64,000 bases of DNA from Porpolomopsis calyptriformis (Eukaryota > Basidiomycota > Agaricomycetes > Agaricales > Hygrophoraceae). The translations under genes were made by a program, and so were the position numbers. A model generated the notes under the pieces. It searched no databases. It was not told the origin of the DNA and was given only the letters and a program-made list of their open reading frames with translations. Of this stretch, positions 33,065 through 44,995 are shown piece by piece. The DNA lies in NCBI GenBank assembly GCA_951640195.1, contig OX621166.1, positions 682,001 through 746,000 on the forward strand, written 5' to 3'. Positions within the stretch are counted from its first letter, which is position 1, and each line of letters starts with the position of its first letter.

Positions 33065-36000
33065 ATGCTGGCAATCCACTCGTGTTTTAGGCCTCGAATG
33101 GTCTCCTTTTGTGGACATAGACCATGTCCACGGAGACGGAACCTTTTGGATTTGTCCCGGCCCGTCTTTCGCACCCACATACTCCCTTCAAGAACGTTTT
33201 CAGACCGCTCTCCTGAAAAACCGCCAGTTTGGTCCGCTCCACCACCCTTCAAATGGTCTATATTATCCCGCATCGTCTCCACATTCAACGATGTACCCCG
33301 GAACACCTCTTCCCTCCGGAAAATAGTTTCGCTTGCCAGACAGGAGCGGAAACCGCTCTTGATAGCCACAGGACTTCTTTTTGTCTCATCCTCCGTGTCC
33401 ATGAGCATTCCGTTTACCATTGGGAAATTAATCGATTTTTTCTCATCCGCCTCACAAGTATGTCTCCCATCACTTTTGCATTCTCTTGTGTAAGTCTCAA
33501 CTCTATAGCAAATTCCAATGGGCCTCTCTATTTTCCAAGCTTCTGGTATTCTTTTGCTCATGTTCACCACCGGAGCTTTTGCAAACGCCGCGCGAGCTAT
33601 GCTTATGAGAATGTCTGGTCTGTGTCGTTTTCACATTCCACTCTACTTTTCACGACTGTACAAATATCCTCGTTTGAATTTGATAGTTACCCGATCCTTC
33701 TCGACTATACCTATCGTCTCTACCCTTGATTTTTCATTCAACTCATGACTGTTGTTACAATTTGATAGGTCAGCGTATTGTAGCACGACTGCGCGAGCGC
33801 ACGTACGCGGCTGCTCTTCATCAGGAAGTTGAATTTGTAGAGCGAGGGGAAGGTGATGTCCTCAGCCGGTTAAGCGTGGATACTAGTATCGTCGGTGAAA
33901 GGTTCGCTATTTTGAACGTTTTAGTTATGACCGACGTGTTTCTAATTGCAACAAATCTTTCCTTAAGCGTAACACAAAATCTGTCTGATGGCTTGCGCGC
34001 TACAGTAATGGCTTCCGTAGGATGTATGTGCCCGACTCTCCCTTTGGAAACTCCTTTGGCATGAATCCTTATATATTTGGCCTTGCAGTGGGCGCCATGT
34101 TCTACATCTCTCCCACTCTGACACTATTGATGTTGGGTGTTGTTCCACCTGTGTCGCTTGGTGCTGTAAGTCCTCCTCGCTTTCCGTTATTTTCGAGCTC
34201 TGACTACCAAGCCCCCCAGGTCTTCTATGGCAGATATCTGAAGCAACTATCAAATAAGACACAAGAAGCGGTGGGCGAAATGACAAAGGTATGTCAAACC
34301 TTTTTTTTCTTCCTTTATACTGAAGAGATGCCGTGGTATTCAGGTAGCCTCAGAATCACTTTCTGCCCTTCGAACGGTACAGGCCTTCAACGCACATGCC
34401 CAAGAAGAAGCCAAGTTTCACAACAGGGTGGAAGCGATTCTCAACCTCGCGCGGAAGGAAGCATTTGCCACAGGGATATTTTTTGGAAGTACGGGATGGA
34501 GTGGGAATGTGACCCTGTTGGCATTGCTCGGATATGGTTCGTCTCGTACAAAAGTTGCATCAGGTGATACCATTAACGACGCTTTATGCAGGTGGAACAC
34601 TTGTTACGCATGGCGAGATTTCTGTCGGCGACTTGACGAGTCTCTTGCTCTATACTGTTTATGTTGGAAGCGGATTGCAGATGCTAACGTAATTCTCCTG
34701 TCTTGTAAAGGTGGACTAATTTCATTCTATTTCAATGCTTGTAGGTCCTTCTTCGTACGTTTCATTTGGTCATTTGTGTAGTTTTCTCACTCTAATCGAT
34801 TCTTCAGTCATCAATCATGCGTGGAATTGGCGCAGGAACTCGTATTTTCGAGCTCTTGGACAGACGGCCCGCTATTTCACCCAGTTCCGGTATTGACGTA
34901 ACACCTTCCCGTAGAGGGCTTGTCGAATTTGAGGGTGTTCGGTTTGAATACCCCAGTCGCAAGGGTGCAGAAATCTTGAAGGATTTCGACCTCGAGATCG
35001 GTGTCGGAGAGAGCGTAGTCATTGTGTGCGGTTGGATAGCTATGCTTGACTTTCTGTGAGCTGATGGTTGTGTTAGAGGAAAGAGTGGTGGAGGGAAGTC
35101 CTCTGTGCATTCTCTACTTTTGCGGTACTACGATCCGGTCAAAGGCAAAATCACATTCGATGGACAAGGTCAGCACTCAGTTTCATTGTTCGCGGGATCT
35201 ACTATTCATAATGTTTAAGACATCCGAGAATTTACCACGTCATCTTGGCGCAGCATGATTGGTGTCGTGCCCCAGGTATCTCACCCAAGTTTGACTTTCC
35301 TGTTGGTTAACTTTTTTAAATTCTAGGACCCAGTTTTGTTCACTGGAACTATTGCGTCCAATATCGCCTATGGGAACAGTCAAGCAACTCGCGAACAGAT
35401 CGAGGCTGCAGCCCGAGATGCTAACTGTGAATTTGTATGGGGTATGCCCAATGGGTTCGATACAGAAAGTGTGTTCATTTTTTTAATCACCCCCTCCCGC
35501 GACACTCTCTTAGTTGAGTTTCAGTTGGCCGACTCAGCTTAAGCGGCGGGCAAAGGCAGCGACTTGCGATAGCACGAGCATTGCTCAAAAAGCCGGCGAT
35601 CCTCGCCCTGGACGAGGCCACTAGTTCCTTAGATGCGACCTCGGAACACCGTGTGCGCGAATATTTGCTTTCCACTATAAACTGTCGAGAGATCTTGCTG
35701 ATATTGTTGAATAAGGTAAACGATGCGATTGATAAAATTCTGCGATCGCGGAAAACGACTTGCCTTTTCGTCGCCCATCGATTATCAACGATCGCACGAG
35801 CCGAACGAGTAGTCGTTCTTGAAGGTAAAGTCACACCCTTTCACTCCATCGTCATGTGAACTGATTTTGGGTGGGCTCTTTTTACAGATGGGCGGATCAC
35901 CGAGTCTGGGACATATCGACAATTGGTGAGATTCTCGTCATCGTGATTCTCGATCCTGTCGACTGACTACAGGACAGGTTAACCGCCCGAATTCACGATT

Positions 36001-36085
36001 TCGTCAACTCATGGCTGCTCAGCTGGATGCTGCCGCAAGCGATGGTCACACCCCGTCCTACCCTGAGACCTCAGTTTCGACATGA
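33065..36085 (+). CDS. MDL1: Mitochondrial ABC half-transporter, Mdl1/ABCB10 type
   Basis: This is an inner-membrane ABC exporter with one membrane and one ATPase domain; the yeast protein exports peptides from the matrix. Seventeen exons join in frame to 675 residues: 33065-33457, 33509-33617, 33769-33901, 33968-34023, 34089-34165, 34220-34288, 34344-34536, 34592-34688, 34745-34754, 34808-35025, 35077-35168, 35220-35275, 35327-35468, 35525-35652, 35716-35824, 35888-35925, 35978-36085. The Arg-rich presequence starts at ATG 33065. Walker [10 protein letters not shown] lies near 453, signature [10 protein letters not shown] near 551, Walker [13 protein letters not shown] near 572 and H-loop VAHRLS near 610. 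Exon 9 is only 10 nt and restores the expected [14 protein letters not shown]. Confidence 0.92.
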
Positions 36086-36432
36086 TGGTTTTAGGATGAC
36101 GGTCAATTATTTCAACAACTTTACTGTATCGAACAGAGGAATTTGGGAAGGACGAGTCGTTTGCCTTCATCCATAGCTAAGCACATAATATTTCCCCACT
36201 CCTTGATTATAAACTACCTCAACTTTGCAAAATGCTTCCATAGAAATCATCGTATTACATGTATCAGTCAAATTTTTTGGTTAATCTTTCCATATTTCCG
36301 ACCTAAGCAAAGGTATTTATGTTTATGGTACAAAAAGATCATGACTCCGCTCGTTACTAGAAAAGGTCCAAGTGATTCCAGTGAAAAATGAAAGAGATGG
36401 TTAGTTTTGAGGTGCGTCGAGGCGCACGATGA
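36086..36432. other. Convergent intergenic spacer
   Basis: This AT-rich 347-bp spacer between the stops of the ABC transporter and the PalI gene probably holds both 3' UTRs. I see no ORF of note. Confidence 0.45.
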
Positions 36433-37322
36433 TCAAGGGGTCGTGGCTTGGACTTCGTTATCTGGGACATCAACTGATTCCTTCACATCCTCATCCCTCA
36501 CATCTTCGTCCTTGGAGTCTTCAAGGTCTTGAGGTCTATAAGTGAAATGTATTAGCAATTACGTATACAGCCCGACACGGTTCCGATCGCTCACGGGTTC
36601 ACTCCACAGCAATAGCAGGCTCGGATGGATAGCAGGACCAAGGCAGCCCAAGTACATATGAGAGCAGTCAATGCCATCCAGACGGCGTTCCCAAAGTCAA
36701 CGGCAAAGTGGTAGTCCGGGAGGAGGCCGATGTTCTGTCGCACCTCCACGACGAGGGCGATGTCCGCTGCGAGGACGATGCTGCTTAGGAGGGCGGAGAT
36801 AAGGGTGGCGATGAGCGCGATGATGGTGATGGAGTGGAGGGCGAGAAAGAGGGAGAAGAAGAGGGCGAAGAAGCAAAGGGCGGCGATTACGGGGTGGAGG
36901 ATGAGGAGGACGAGGATGACTTTGAGCAAGGCCTTGACGAGCGTGGGGGGCACGCCTGCGACGGAGATGATGCTATCGGGGACATCATATCCAATTTGTG
37001 GAGCGGTACATCGTGGAATGAAGTGAGGGTCGTTGTACTGGCTACGGAAGAGTCGGTACGGTTTAGTTTTCAACCAAAAAAAAACGGACCTGATGGCGCA
37101 GATTCCCCATACTCCGAATCGGAGTTCCGTGGCAATGCTTGTCACAGGATGGCGGGTGGTAGTGGATGTGAGTTTGAGAAGGTATATATCTTTTATGAGC
37201 GGTAGTGAGAGACTAACGAGGAGGAGGAGGAGGAAAGAGATGAAGAGCAGGGAGGCGGCGGCGATGGAGAAGGGGCGGTATCGATAAAGAGGGCGATGGT
37301 GAGGTTTCAACTTGAGTAGCAT
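36433..37322 (-). CDS. RIM9: SUR7/PalI-family protein, pH-response regulator PalI/Rim9 type
   Basis: PalI/Rim9 helps the pH sensor PalH/Rim21 at the plasma membrane. Three exons (37322-37090, 37041-36595, 36535-36433) give 260 residues. Four membrane segments: FSIAAASLLFISFLLLLLVS; VLLILHPVIAALCFFALFF; a block around SITIIALIATLISALLSSIV; and MALTALICTWAALVLLSIRA. Family marks: SLPLIKDIYLL and ATELRFGVWGIC in the first loop, then CTAPQIGYDVPDS, and CYCCGVNP after the last helix. Exon 3 adds an acidic tail (DLEDSKDEDVRDEDVKES). If the last intron is retained the protein stops right after GVNP. The upstream GTG/TTG codons were not used; the start is the first ATG. Confidence 0.85.
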
Positions 37323-37924
37323 CTTCAATGTCTACCGGGGTGGGTTGAACGGCGCGCTGGTCGTGTGTACGAGCGCCGAACACGATTTGTTTTGTTTTTT
37401 TTGACATTTGAAATATTTTAACCCGATTTGGGTTTTTGGACCAAAAAGCATCGAGCGCTAAGGCACGACAAGCCTGGTAAATTTGATTTAATCAAGATCT
37501 GGCGAATTTCAAAAGAACGAGATTTGGACGTCACCCTCGTTAACTGCAGTGGTCTCTTGGCTGTACCGTACGTGAGAAAAGGTAGGTCGTTTTGATCCCG
37601 CACAGTACCTCTCGTCACGATTTTGTTACCATAGCCAACTCCGTGGAGTGCTGATGGCCATCATACAGCACTTTGTAAGGCTGACAACAGCCCTCGAACA
37701 TACCGTACGGTCATACCACAGCCGGGGATTGTCATGGTGAGTTTGTTTGTTCCGTTTGATTGATTCCGGCCTGAGTGATATAAATACTGGACCTCGCCAG
37801 TCGTGGTTTCTCCAGCTGTGCTCATCCCCCATTCCTTACTCGCACCTTCATCGGTACTGGTTACCCTTGATTTTTTTTACATCTCGCCATATTTTTTCGA
37901 TAACCTTTACGACCTTAATCCATA
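37323..37924. promoter_or_regulatory. Divergent promoter region with TATA box
   Basis: This 602-bp region lies between the PalI start and the histidine-rich protein start. TATAAATA at 37779-37786 is 138 bp before the ATG at 37925 and probably drives the secreted protein. I see no ORF in it. Confidence 0.5.
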
Positions 37925-39020
37925 ATGGTTTACACATCATCTGCCCTAGTCTTGGTTTTGGCTGCTCTCTCCGTCGCCGCCCAGTCGGTTGATGTCGAGG
38001 TAGAACAGAGGGAGGTCGCTCTTGACGCCCGTGCTCCCATCTGGTAACTCTACCTTTTTCTGCCGCTCATATTCTGTCACTAACCCCCGAGCATCAGGCT
38101 TGACTCCTTGGTCGAGCACTATGAACGTGGTCTCCCTGGCCAATATTCCGGTCATCACCACAAGCATGGCGCCCACGGTCATCACCACAAGCACAAGCAC
38201 GGTCGCAAGCACCGTCACCACCACAAGCACGGTCGCAAGCACAGGCACCACAAGCACCACAAGCACGGTCATCACCACAAGCACAAGCATGGTCGCAAGC
38301 ACGGGCGTGAGGAAGAGCCTGAAGCTCGTGAACTCGTCGAGGAAACGATCGAAGCTCGCGAACCCTTTGAGGAACTGATTGAAGCTCGCGAACCCTTTGA
38401 GGAACTGATTGAAGCTCGCGAACCCTTCGAGGAACTCATCGAATTCGTGGAGTGAGTTTTTCCTCCCGAAATCAGGTTCAATGCCATAACTTATTGATCT
38501 TCCCCCCAGTACTAACGGGAACGGGCCCATCCCTTCCGGGTTCGGTTCACCGTTCGGCCAACCGTTCGGTCAACCAGTTGGTCAATCAGCCGGTCAATCA
38601 GTCGGTCAATCAGTCGGTCAACCAGTCAGTCAACCAGTCGGTAAACCGCCCGGTCACAATTCCAAGTCGCTCGGTCATCACCAACACAAACACGCTCACC
38701 CTCGCAAGCATGGTAAACTCCACAAGCACCACGGCAAACACCACAAGCACGGCAAACACCACAAGCATGGTAAAAACCACAAGAACCACGGCAAACACCA
38801 CAAGCACGGCAAACACCACAAGCATGGTAAAAACCACAAGCACGGCAAAAACCATAAGCACGGCAAAAACCATAAGCACGGTCACAAGCAAGCCAAGCCA
38901 GCCAAGCCAGCCTCAAAGGTTCGCGAGGTCGCCTGGTAAGTTTCCAGCCGTTCCAGTATCATCGACACCATTCACACAAGTTTACGTTATCTCAGGGCAC
39001 CATTGGAAAACCTCGATTAA
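37925..39020 (+). CDS. Secreted histidine/lysine-rich repeat protein
   Basis: Four exons (37925-38043, 38098-38451, 38510-38935, 38996-39020) give 307 residues. The signal peptide MVYTSSALVLVLAALSVAAQ precedes an acidic pro-region. A first His/Lys block (38150-38305) has HKHGAHGHHHKHKHG-type repeats. Then come four 10-residue acidic repeats (EAREPFEELI and variants), a glycine/glutamine block (GQPVGQSAGQSVGQ), and a second His/Lys block with HGKHHKHGK units. The end is REVAWAPLENLD. All four exons splice at clean GT-AG sites, so this is a real gene rather than a microsatellite. Metal binding is a likely property of such histidine density, but no enzyme or adhesin domain is present. Confidence 0.8.
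38321..38440 (+). repeat. Four tandem 30-bp coding repeats
   Basis: Units at 38351-38380, 38381-38410 and 38411-38440 are nearly identical, and a diverged first unit lies at 38321-38350. Each encodes EAREPFEELI or a variant inside the secreted repeat protein. Confidence 0.9.
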
Positions 39021-39575
39021 ATGTTGCGATGTAAGAGAAGGCGTGAGTCTGAGACGGCTTTCATGTTTTCACCATCGCCCGGAGACCACCCCATTGTTGT
39101 AGCAGTACAAAATTGCATCTTTCTATCTGAGGTATCACTCCGCGATCAGTAGTGTTGTTACTCAGATACTTTTTTTTACTGTCCAGCAACAAGGCGTGTT
39201 AGTGTACTCCGCAGATCTCTCGGTCCCTACAATGTCATTTCATGATGGCCAGCATGCATGTCTACCGCCTACTTTGCCAAGCCGTTGGCCTGGGGATGGC
39301 CTATTGCTCTCCGTTTGTCTCGGAGGCGTGCTTTTCTCATCAAACATTTTAGCTCCATGGGTCCCACGGCAGGACCGGGTCAGGCGTGCTACTCGGTCAG
39401 GCGTATGAGGAGCATTTGAAGGCCCGAAACACAAAACACCATCTTTCATCAGAGTGGCTGAATGAGCATTGGGATGAGCATTGCCACAACGCCCCATCAT
39501 TAGATAAATGTTTCGGAGAGCCGAGCGATATTATAGGATCAATAGAATGATCATCGTCTCGCGGTCGACTTAATT
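39021..39575. other. Intergenic spacer
   Basis: This spacer lies between the stops of the repeat protein and the NADH pyrophosphatase. ORFs at 39196-39408 (plus) and 39240-39500 (minus) overlap each other and carry no motif. Confidence 0.4.
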
Positions 39576-41278
<1,703 letters not shown>

Positions 41279-41662
41279 CTGTGGATCGATGATCAGTTGT
41301 GCCAATGGAATAGCAACGGTGAGTTACCTTTTGACCTGACGAATCCATAGAAAGCGAATGCACCACTTGCCTTTATCTTCTCGAGTGTACTGCACCAGGT
41401 TGGTGAAAATGAGGAAAGTGCGTGCATCGCGGTCATCATTTCCTTAGTCCATCATTATCTGTTCAACTTTAACGAACATTCACAGAGTTCGAAGACAATC
41501 GAACAGCACAATTGCAATGAGCCGCGTTCCTTTTCCTTGTCGTTGAAAGTTGGCTTCGTGGGAATAGGAGCCTCGGCTAATCGTCTTTCATAGATGGTTA
41601 GTATCGAAAACCTCATCGTTTTCTCCCGTCGGTCACTGAAGCTCAAAATATCACAGCCTGCC
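41279..41662. other. Divergent promoter region
   Basis: This 384-bp region lies between the NADH pyrophosphatase ATG and the MYND protein ATG. An in-frame ATG-containing ORF extends the MYND protein to 41594, and minus-strand ORFs overlap it. No TATA box is obvious. Confidence 0.35.
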
Positions 41663-42810
41663 ATGGACAGTGACCTATTTTTTTCGTTCCTCACCGTCAC
41701 TGTAGAATCATTGGCTGACCATGCCGGGCTTAATGGCGGAAGTGAAGATCTTACGGACGAATCGAGGTCCAGACAGTTGAAAAGGCTGGTCAGTGCCGCT
41801 GTCGAGTGTCTTATGTTCTGCACGTCCGACTTGTTCATGTTAGCTTGCCGTACTTCAACGCAAGCCCCGCCCTGAACAAGACAAGATTCACGCGTGCGAT
41901 GTTCTGCTCACTCATCCCCCCCAAAAAATTTGACTAGTAAGATACTCCTCTAGTGAATTTGCAGCCAAGCATCTGCCAGCTCTCGTTGAAAAATACAGGC
42001 AAAACCCGGGTGCTCTCAATTCTTCCGTCAGCATGTTAACTGTCGTTGGTCATACGTTAGTGATTCACGCGTTTGAATCTACTTTCGACGTGTCAAGTTG
42101 AATAATATGTTGTTGAACTGACTTTGTGATCTGTTATGCTCTTGTAGACCGTATTTTGTAAGATTCCTGCGAACGCCTGCTGGCCAGGGCCTCGTGGCTA
42201 TTCAGGCTAAGCGTATGGCGGAGTCACTTTCTCACCTGATCGATGTAGATGTCATCGGGGAGACGTGTCAATTCTTCTCCATCCTTCTTGTGCTACAAGG
42301 TATCTTGGGGATTGATGAGGCGGACAAGACTGCCCTCCTGCTCAAGTTAAGGCTTTGGAAATGCACATACATTGGGAGCTTGGCGGCGGAGGGGAGTGAA
42401 AGATGCTTGTCATTATTAACTGACCATCCGTACGACTTTCTCCCTCTTTGGAAAAGAAAGCTGTTGATGCGCTCTCAGATAGGTCTACACGGGATCTGAC
42501 TACAGCAATTAAAGATGTGTTCGAACGCAGTCTTGTGAAATGCGGGGCTGAAGGATGTTTGGAGCGTTCGCAATCCAACGGCTCTCCGTTGCTTTATTGC
42601 TCGAGGTATGTCCGGAAAGAATGTGGTATTTGGCGGTTGGACTCAATCATTCTGTTAACTTCAGATGCAGGACGGCTGTGTACGTGAGTCTTTCATTCGA
42701 CATTTCGGAGTGTCTAGCCTATGATTAATCAATCCACTCAGTGTGGAAGCGAGCATCAGAAGCTGGCTTGGCGAGCCCATAAGCCTATTTGTTTTCCTCC
42801 AACATTTTAA
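41663..42810 (+). CDS. MYND zinc-finger protein
   Basis: Six exons (41663-41838, 41954-42055, 42148-42395, 42461-42605, 42665-42683, 42742-42810) give 252 residues. The N-terminal helical part (MDSDLFFSFLTVTVESLADH; FAAKHLPALVEKYRQNPGAL; FVRFLRTPAGQGLVAIQAKR) has no recognised fold. The C-terminus is a MYND finger: CGAEGC, then LLYCSRC, RTAVYCGSEHQ, and KLAWRAHKPIC. It supplies the C-x-x-C, C-x-x-C, C and H-x-x-x-C ligand pattern that binds proline-rich partners. The donor of intron 1 is uncertain (a GC donor 24 bases downstream would also keep frame). Intron 3 was placed to give DALSDRSTRDLT in frame. A start at 41594 is possible. Confidence 0.7.
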
Positions 42811-43544
42811 GCCAATCTTGGTTCTCGCTCCGACATCCGTCTTTCGATTGGATGACTGATACGCGGTGGATGTATTGCAGAATACAGATGGGCTTCGGAA
42901 GCAGTGCGATCATTACATATACTAATGACTTGATGGTGAGATGCTTATTTGTAGGTGGGTGATAATTTGACATCGACGCTTGTATGGAGGCAAGCACTTG
43001 AGGCTTTGAGCTTGAGCACCCAGGTGCTCACGGATGTGTGGAAAAGGTGAGGAACGCGATCTCAAATTATATGAATGATAGGGCAAGCGGAATGCCTTTG
43101 ATGCTGATAGAGTGATCGAGCATCATTTCGGCTGTCTTAGTCACGTGCCATCTAATGTCAAAACACAAGAATTTGTCAAAACCTTTCCTTTCGCCTTTCC
43201 ACCAAAGCGCCCGCCACTGTTTGACGTTTAGAACGTGTCCTCAGCACCAGTATCGCACCTCTCGGACTCGCTGTTGACGCATTTATTCTACAGCTTCCCA
43301 TCAGCAACACTCGTTCATTTGGCCCCCGTTCGTTCGCTCTATTGATCGTCGAGCGTTTCCTGTCCTTTAAGCTTTTCCGACATACACCTGGGCGGTTTAC
43401 ACGTGTCCGCACATTATCTAGCAGTTCCTTCTTTTCGGCTCTGCCCTTGTCCCCCCCGTTATACCAAACGCTAATATTACTCCCGTATGTCTCATGATTT
43501 ACTACCGAAAGGCAAAGATCGAGCTGTCTACCTCAGATATTCTC
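42811..43544. other. Intergenic spacer and promoter
   Basis: This 734-bp region follows the MYND gene. Its second half (43200-43540) is pyrimidine-rich, as expected for the promoter and leader of the following gene. I see no supported ORF. Confidence 0.4.
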
Positions 43545-44137
43545 ATGTCGTCAACTCATGCTTCCGCGTCGACAACATCGTCAACTCTCCCCACAGGTGA
43601 CTCCCCATCATCGAACGCCAGGCTGGTCAACTCTCTTGAGGCCAGTCTTGTCATTGTTATTATCCTTCTTGTGATCGTCAGCGTGCTATTTGCACTGCAC
43701 CTTCGACGCAGCAGGTCCCTAACGAGTTGCAACAAGTCCAGACAGGGATTTGCAAAAACAAACTCCTGCCGTAAACCATTTGGGGGAGAGCTTCCACGAT
43801 ACAGTATGGTTTGATCTATATCCTCTTCAAATTTTAAATTAATTGAATCCCATTTGCAGAACACATTGCTGGCTCCAATATGCGCATTGCCACCAGAGGG
43901 TGGGATGGCGCATGGCATTTCGCGGATTCGACGGCTCCATTCTCCCCCTTTGGAGTTTCAGACCCTTCCCCCTCTCCGTCCTCTTCGACTTTGACCTTCC
44001 CTTCACAAATCACTGCTTTGAGTGACAGTGAAGCAAAAGCGAAAGCGAAGACATTTGATATGATCCCCAGCCTTGAATATCTGCCCCCCGCAGACTACGG
44101 ATATAATGTGGGGTATGGCGATCATAAGATGTGCTAA
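43545..44137 (+). CDS. Single-pass membrane protein of unknown function
   Basis: Two exons (43545-43803, 43860-44137) give 178 residues; an in-frame ATG at 43494 would add 17. The order is a short Ser/Thr-rich N-terminus (MSSTHASASTTSSTLP), one transmembrane segment (SLVIVIILLVIVSVLFALHL), a basic stop-transfer RRSRS, and a cytosolic tail with proline/serine-rich sequence ending SLEYLPPADYGYNVGYG. There is no cleavable signal peptide. The topology is like small fungal stress-sensor-type proteins, but there is no cysteine motif or WSC domain. The function is unknown. Confidence 0.55.
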
Positions 44138-44995
44138 CTCTTTGGGGTATTTACTTGGTGGTTGTTACATTCATCTGCATATAATTTCGGCATAGGGCCA
44201 TTGCTCTCATGTTTTCTGATTGCAACCAGACCATTCACTTTTTCAGACACTTAGATAGAGTGTTGTGATTCCTAAATATAATTTAGCTAGGACTTTGAAA
44301 AAAGTCAAGTTTAAGAAAATGTACTGCGCTTAGTAGGTGGTAGCATACAAAGAAGGTTGGCCTGAAACGCCTAGTCAACAACTCCCAGTCAGCGGTCACT
44401 GGCACGGTCGTGAATGAGGACAGATTCTAGTGCACGATCTCGGGCGGGTCATGGCCTGCCACCTGGAACCTCCTCACACATCGTGGCTCATCTCCTAGGC
44501 TGGGCCCTGCTTGCTCGGTGTCACTGAAGATGAACAGCCACTTGATCGTGTCCTCCTGTCTGGTAGCTGTGACCGAGATCTGCTGGGAGAGGGTAAAACA
44601 GTCTGCTAGTGGGAACATCAAATTCGCGAAGGCGAAATCTTTAACAAACTTCGCAGAGAATACGTGAGTGACGGCGATATATTTGAAATTGGGTTCAGTG
44701 AGTTTGCGGTGGCTTTGAGCGCTCGCTTCGCTTTAGTGGTGACCTTGGCTTATATTTGGGCAGTCCTTCCAATATCTGCGAGATAAACCTTGCTCGCGGT
44801 TGGGATGGGTGGACTGGGTGGACGGGAAGGGGAAGGTTTGTTATCGTAGTGCAAGGATGGTTGTCCAGACAAAGGCACTACAAGTCAAGTAAGGACGGTA
44901 AATGTGTCGAGAGAGTGCAGTGGTCAATGAAGTTGGGGTGGAATTGATCTCGGGCTCATATCACGTGGTCAACCACCCATTTTCGCGGGCGCGAC
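44138..44995. other. Spacer with one unassigned minus-strand ORF
   Basis: On the minus strand an open frame of about 90 codons ends at 44427 (KYIAVTHVFSAKFVKDFAFA, then IKWLFIFSDTE and FQVAGHDPP). It reads like protein but has no clear start or family and may be the end of an unrecognised or decayed gene. The rest is probably the UTP20 promoter. Confidence 0.3.

Noticed and set aside
38150..38890. Regularly spaced repeats that could suggest a CRISPR-like or satellite array
   Set aside because: The repeats are in one open frame, spliced with clean introns behind a signal peptide, and there are no unique spacers of constant length. They are coding repeats of a secreted protein.
38610..38916. 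Hydrophobic or cysteine-rich minus-strand ORFs in the repeat gene
   Set aside because: They are reverse-strand translations of the His/Lys codon repeats (GTG/CTT-type codons) and are not independent genes.
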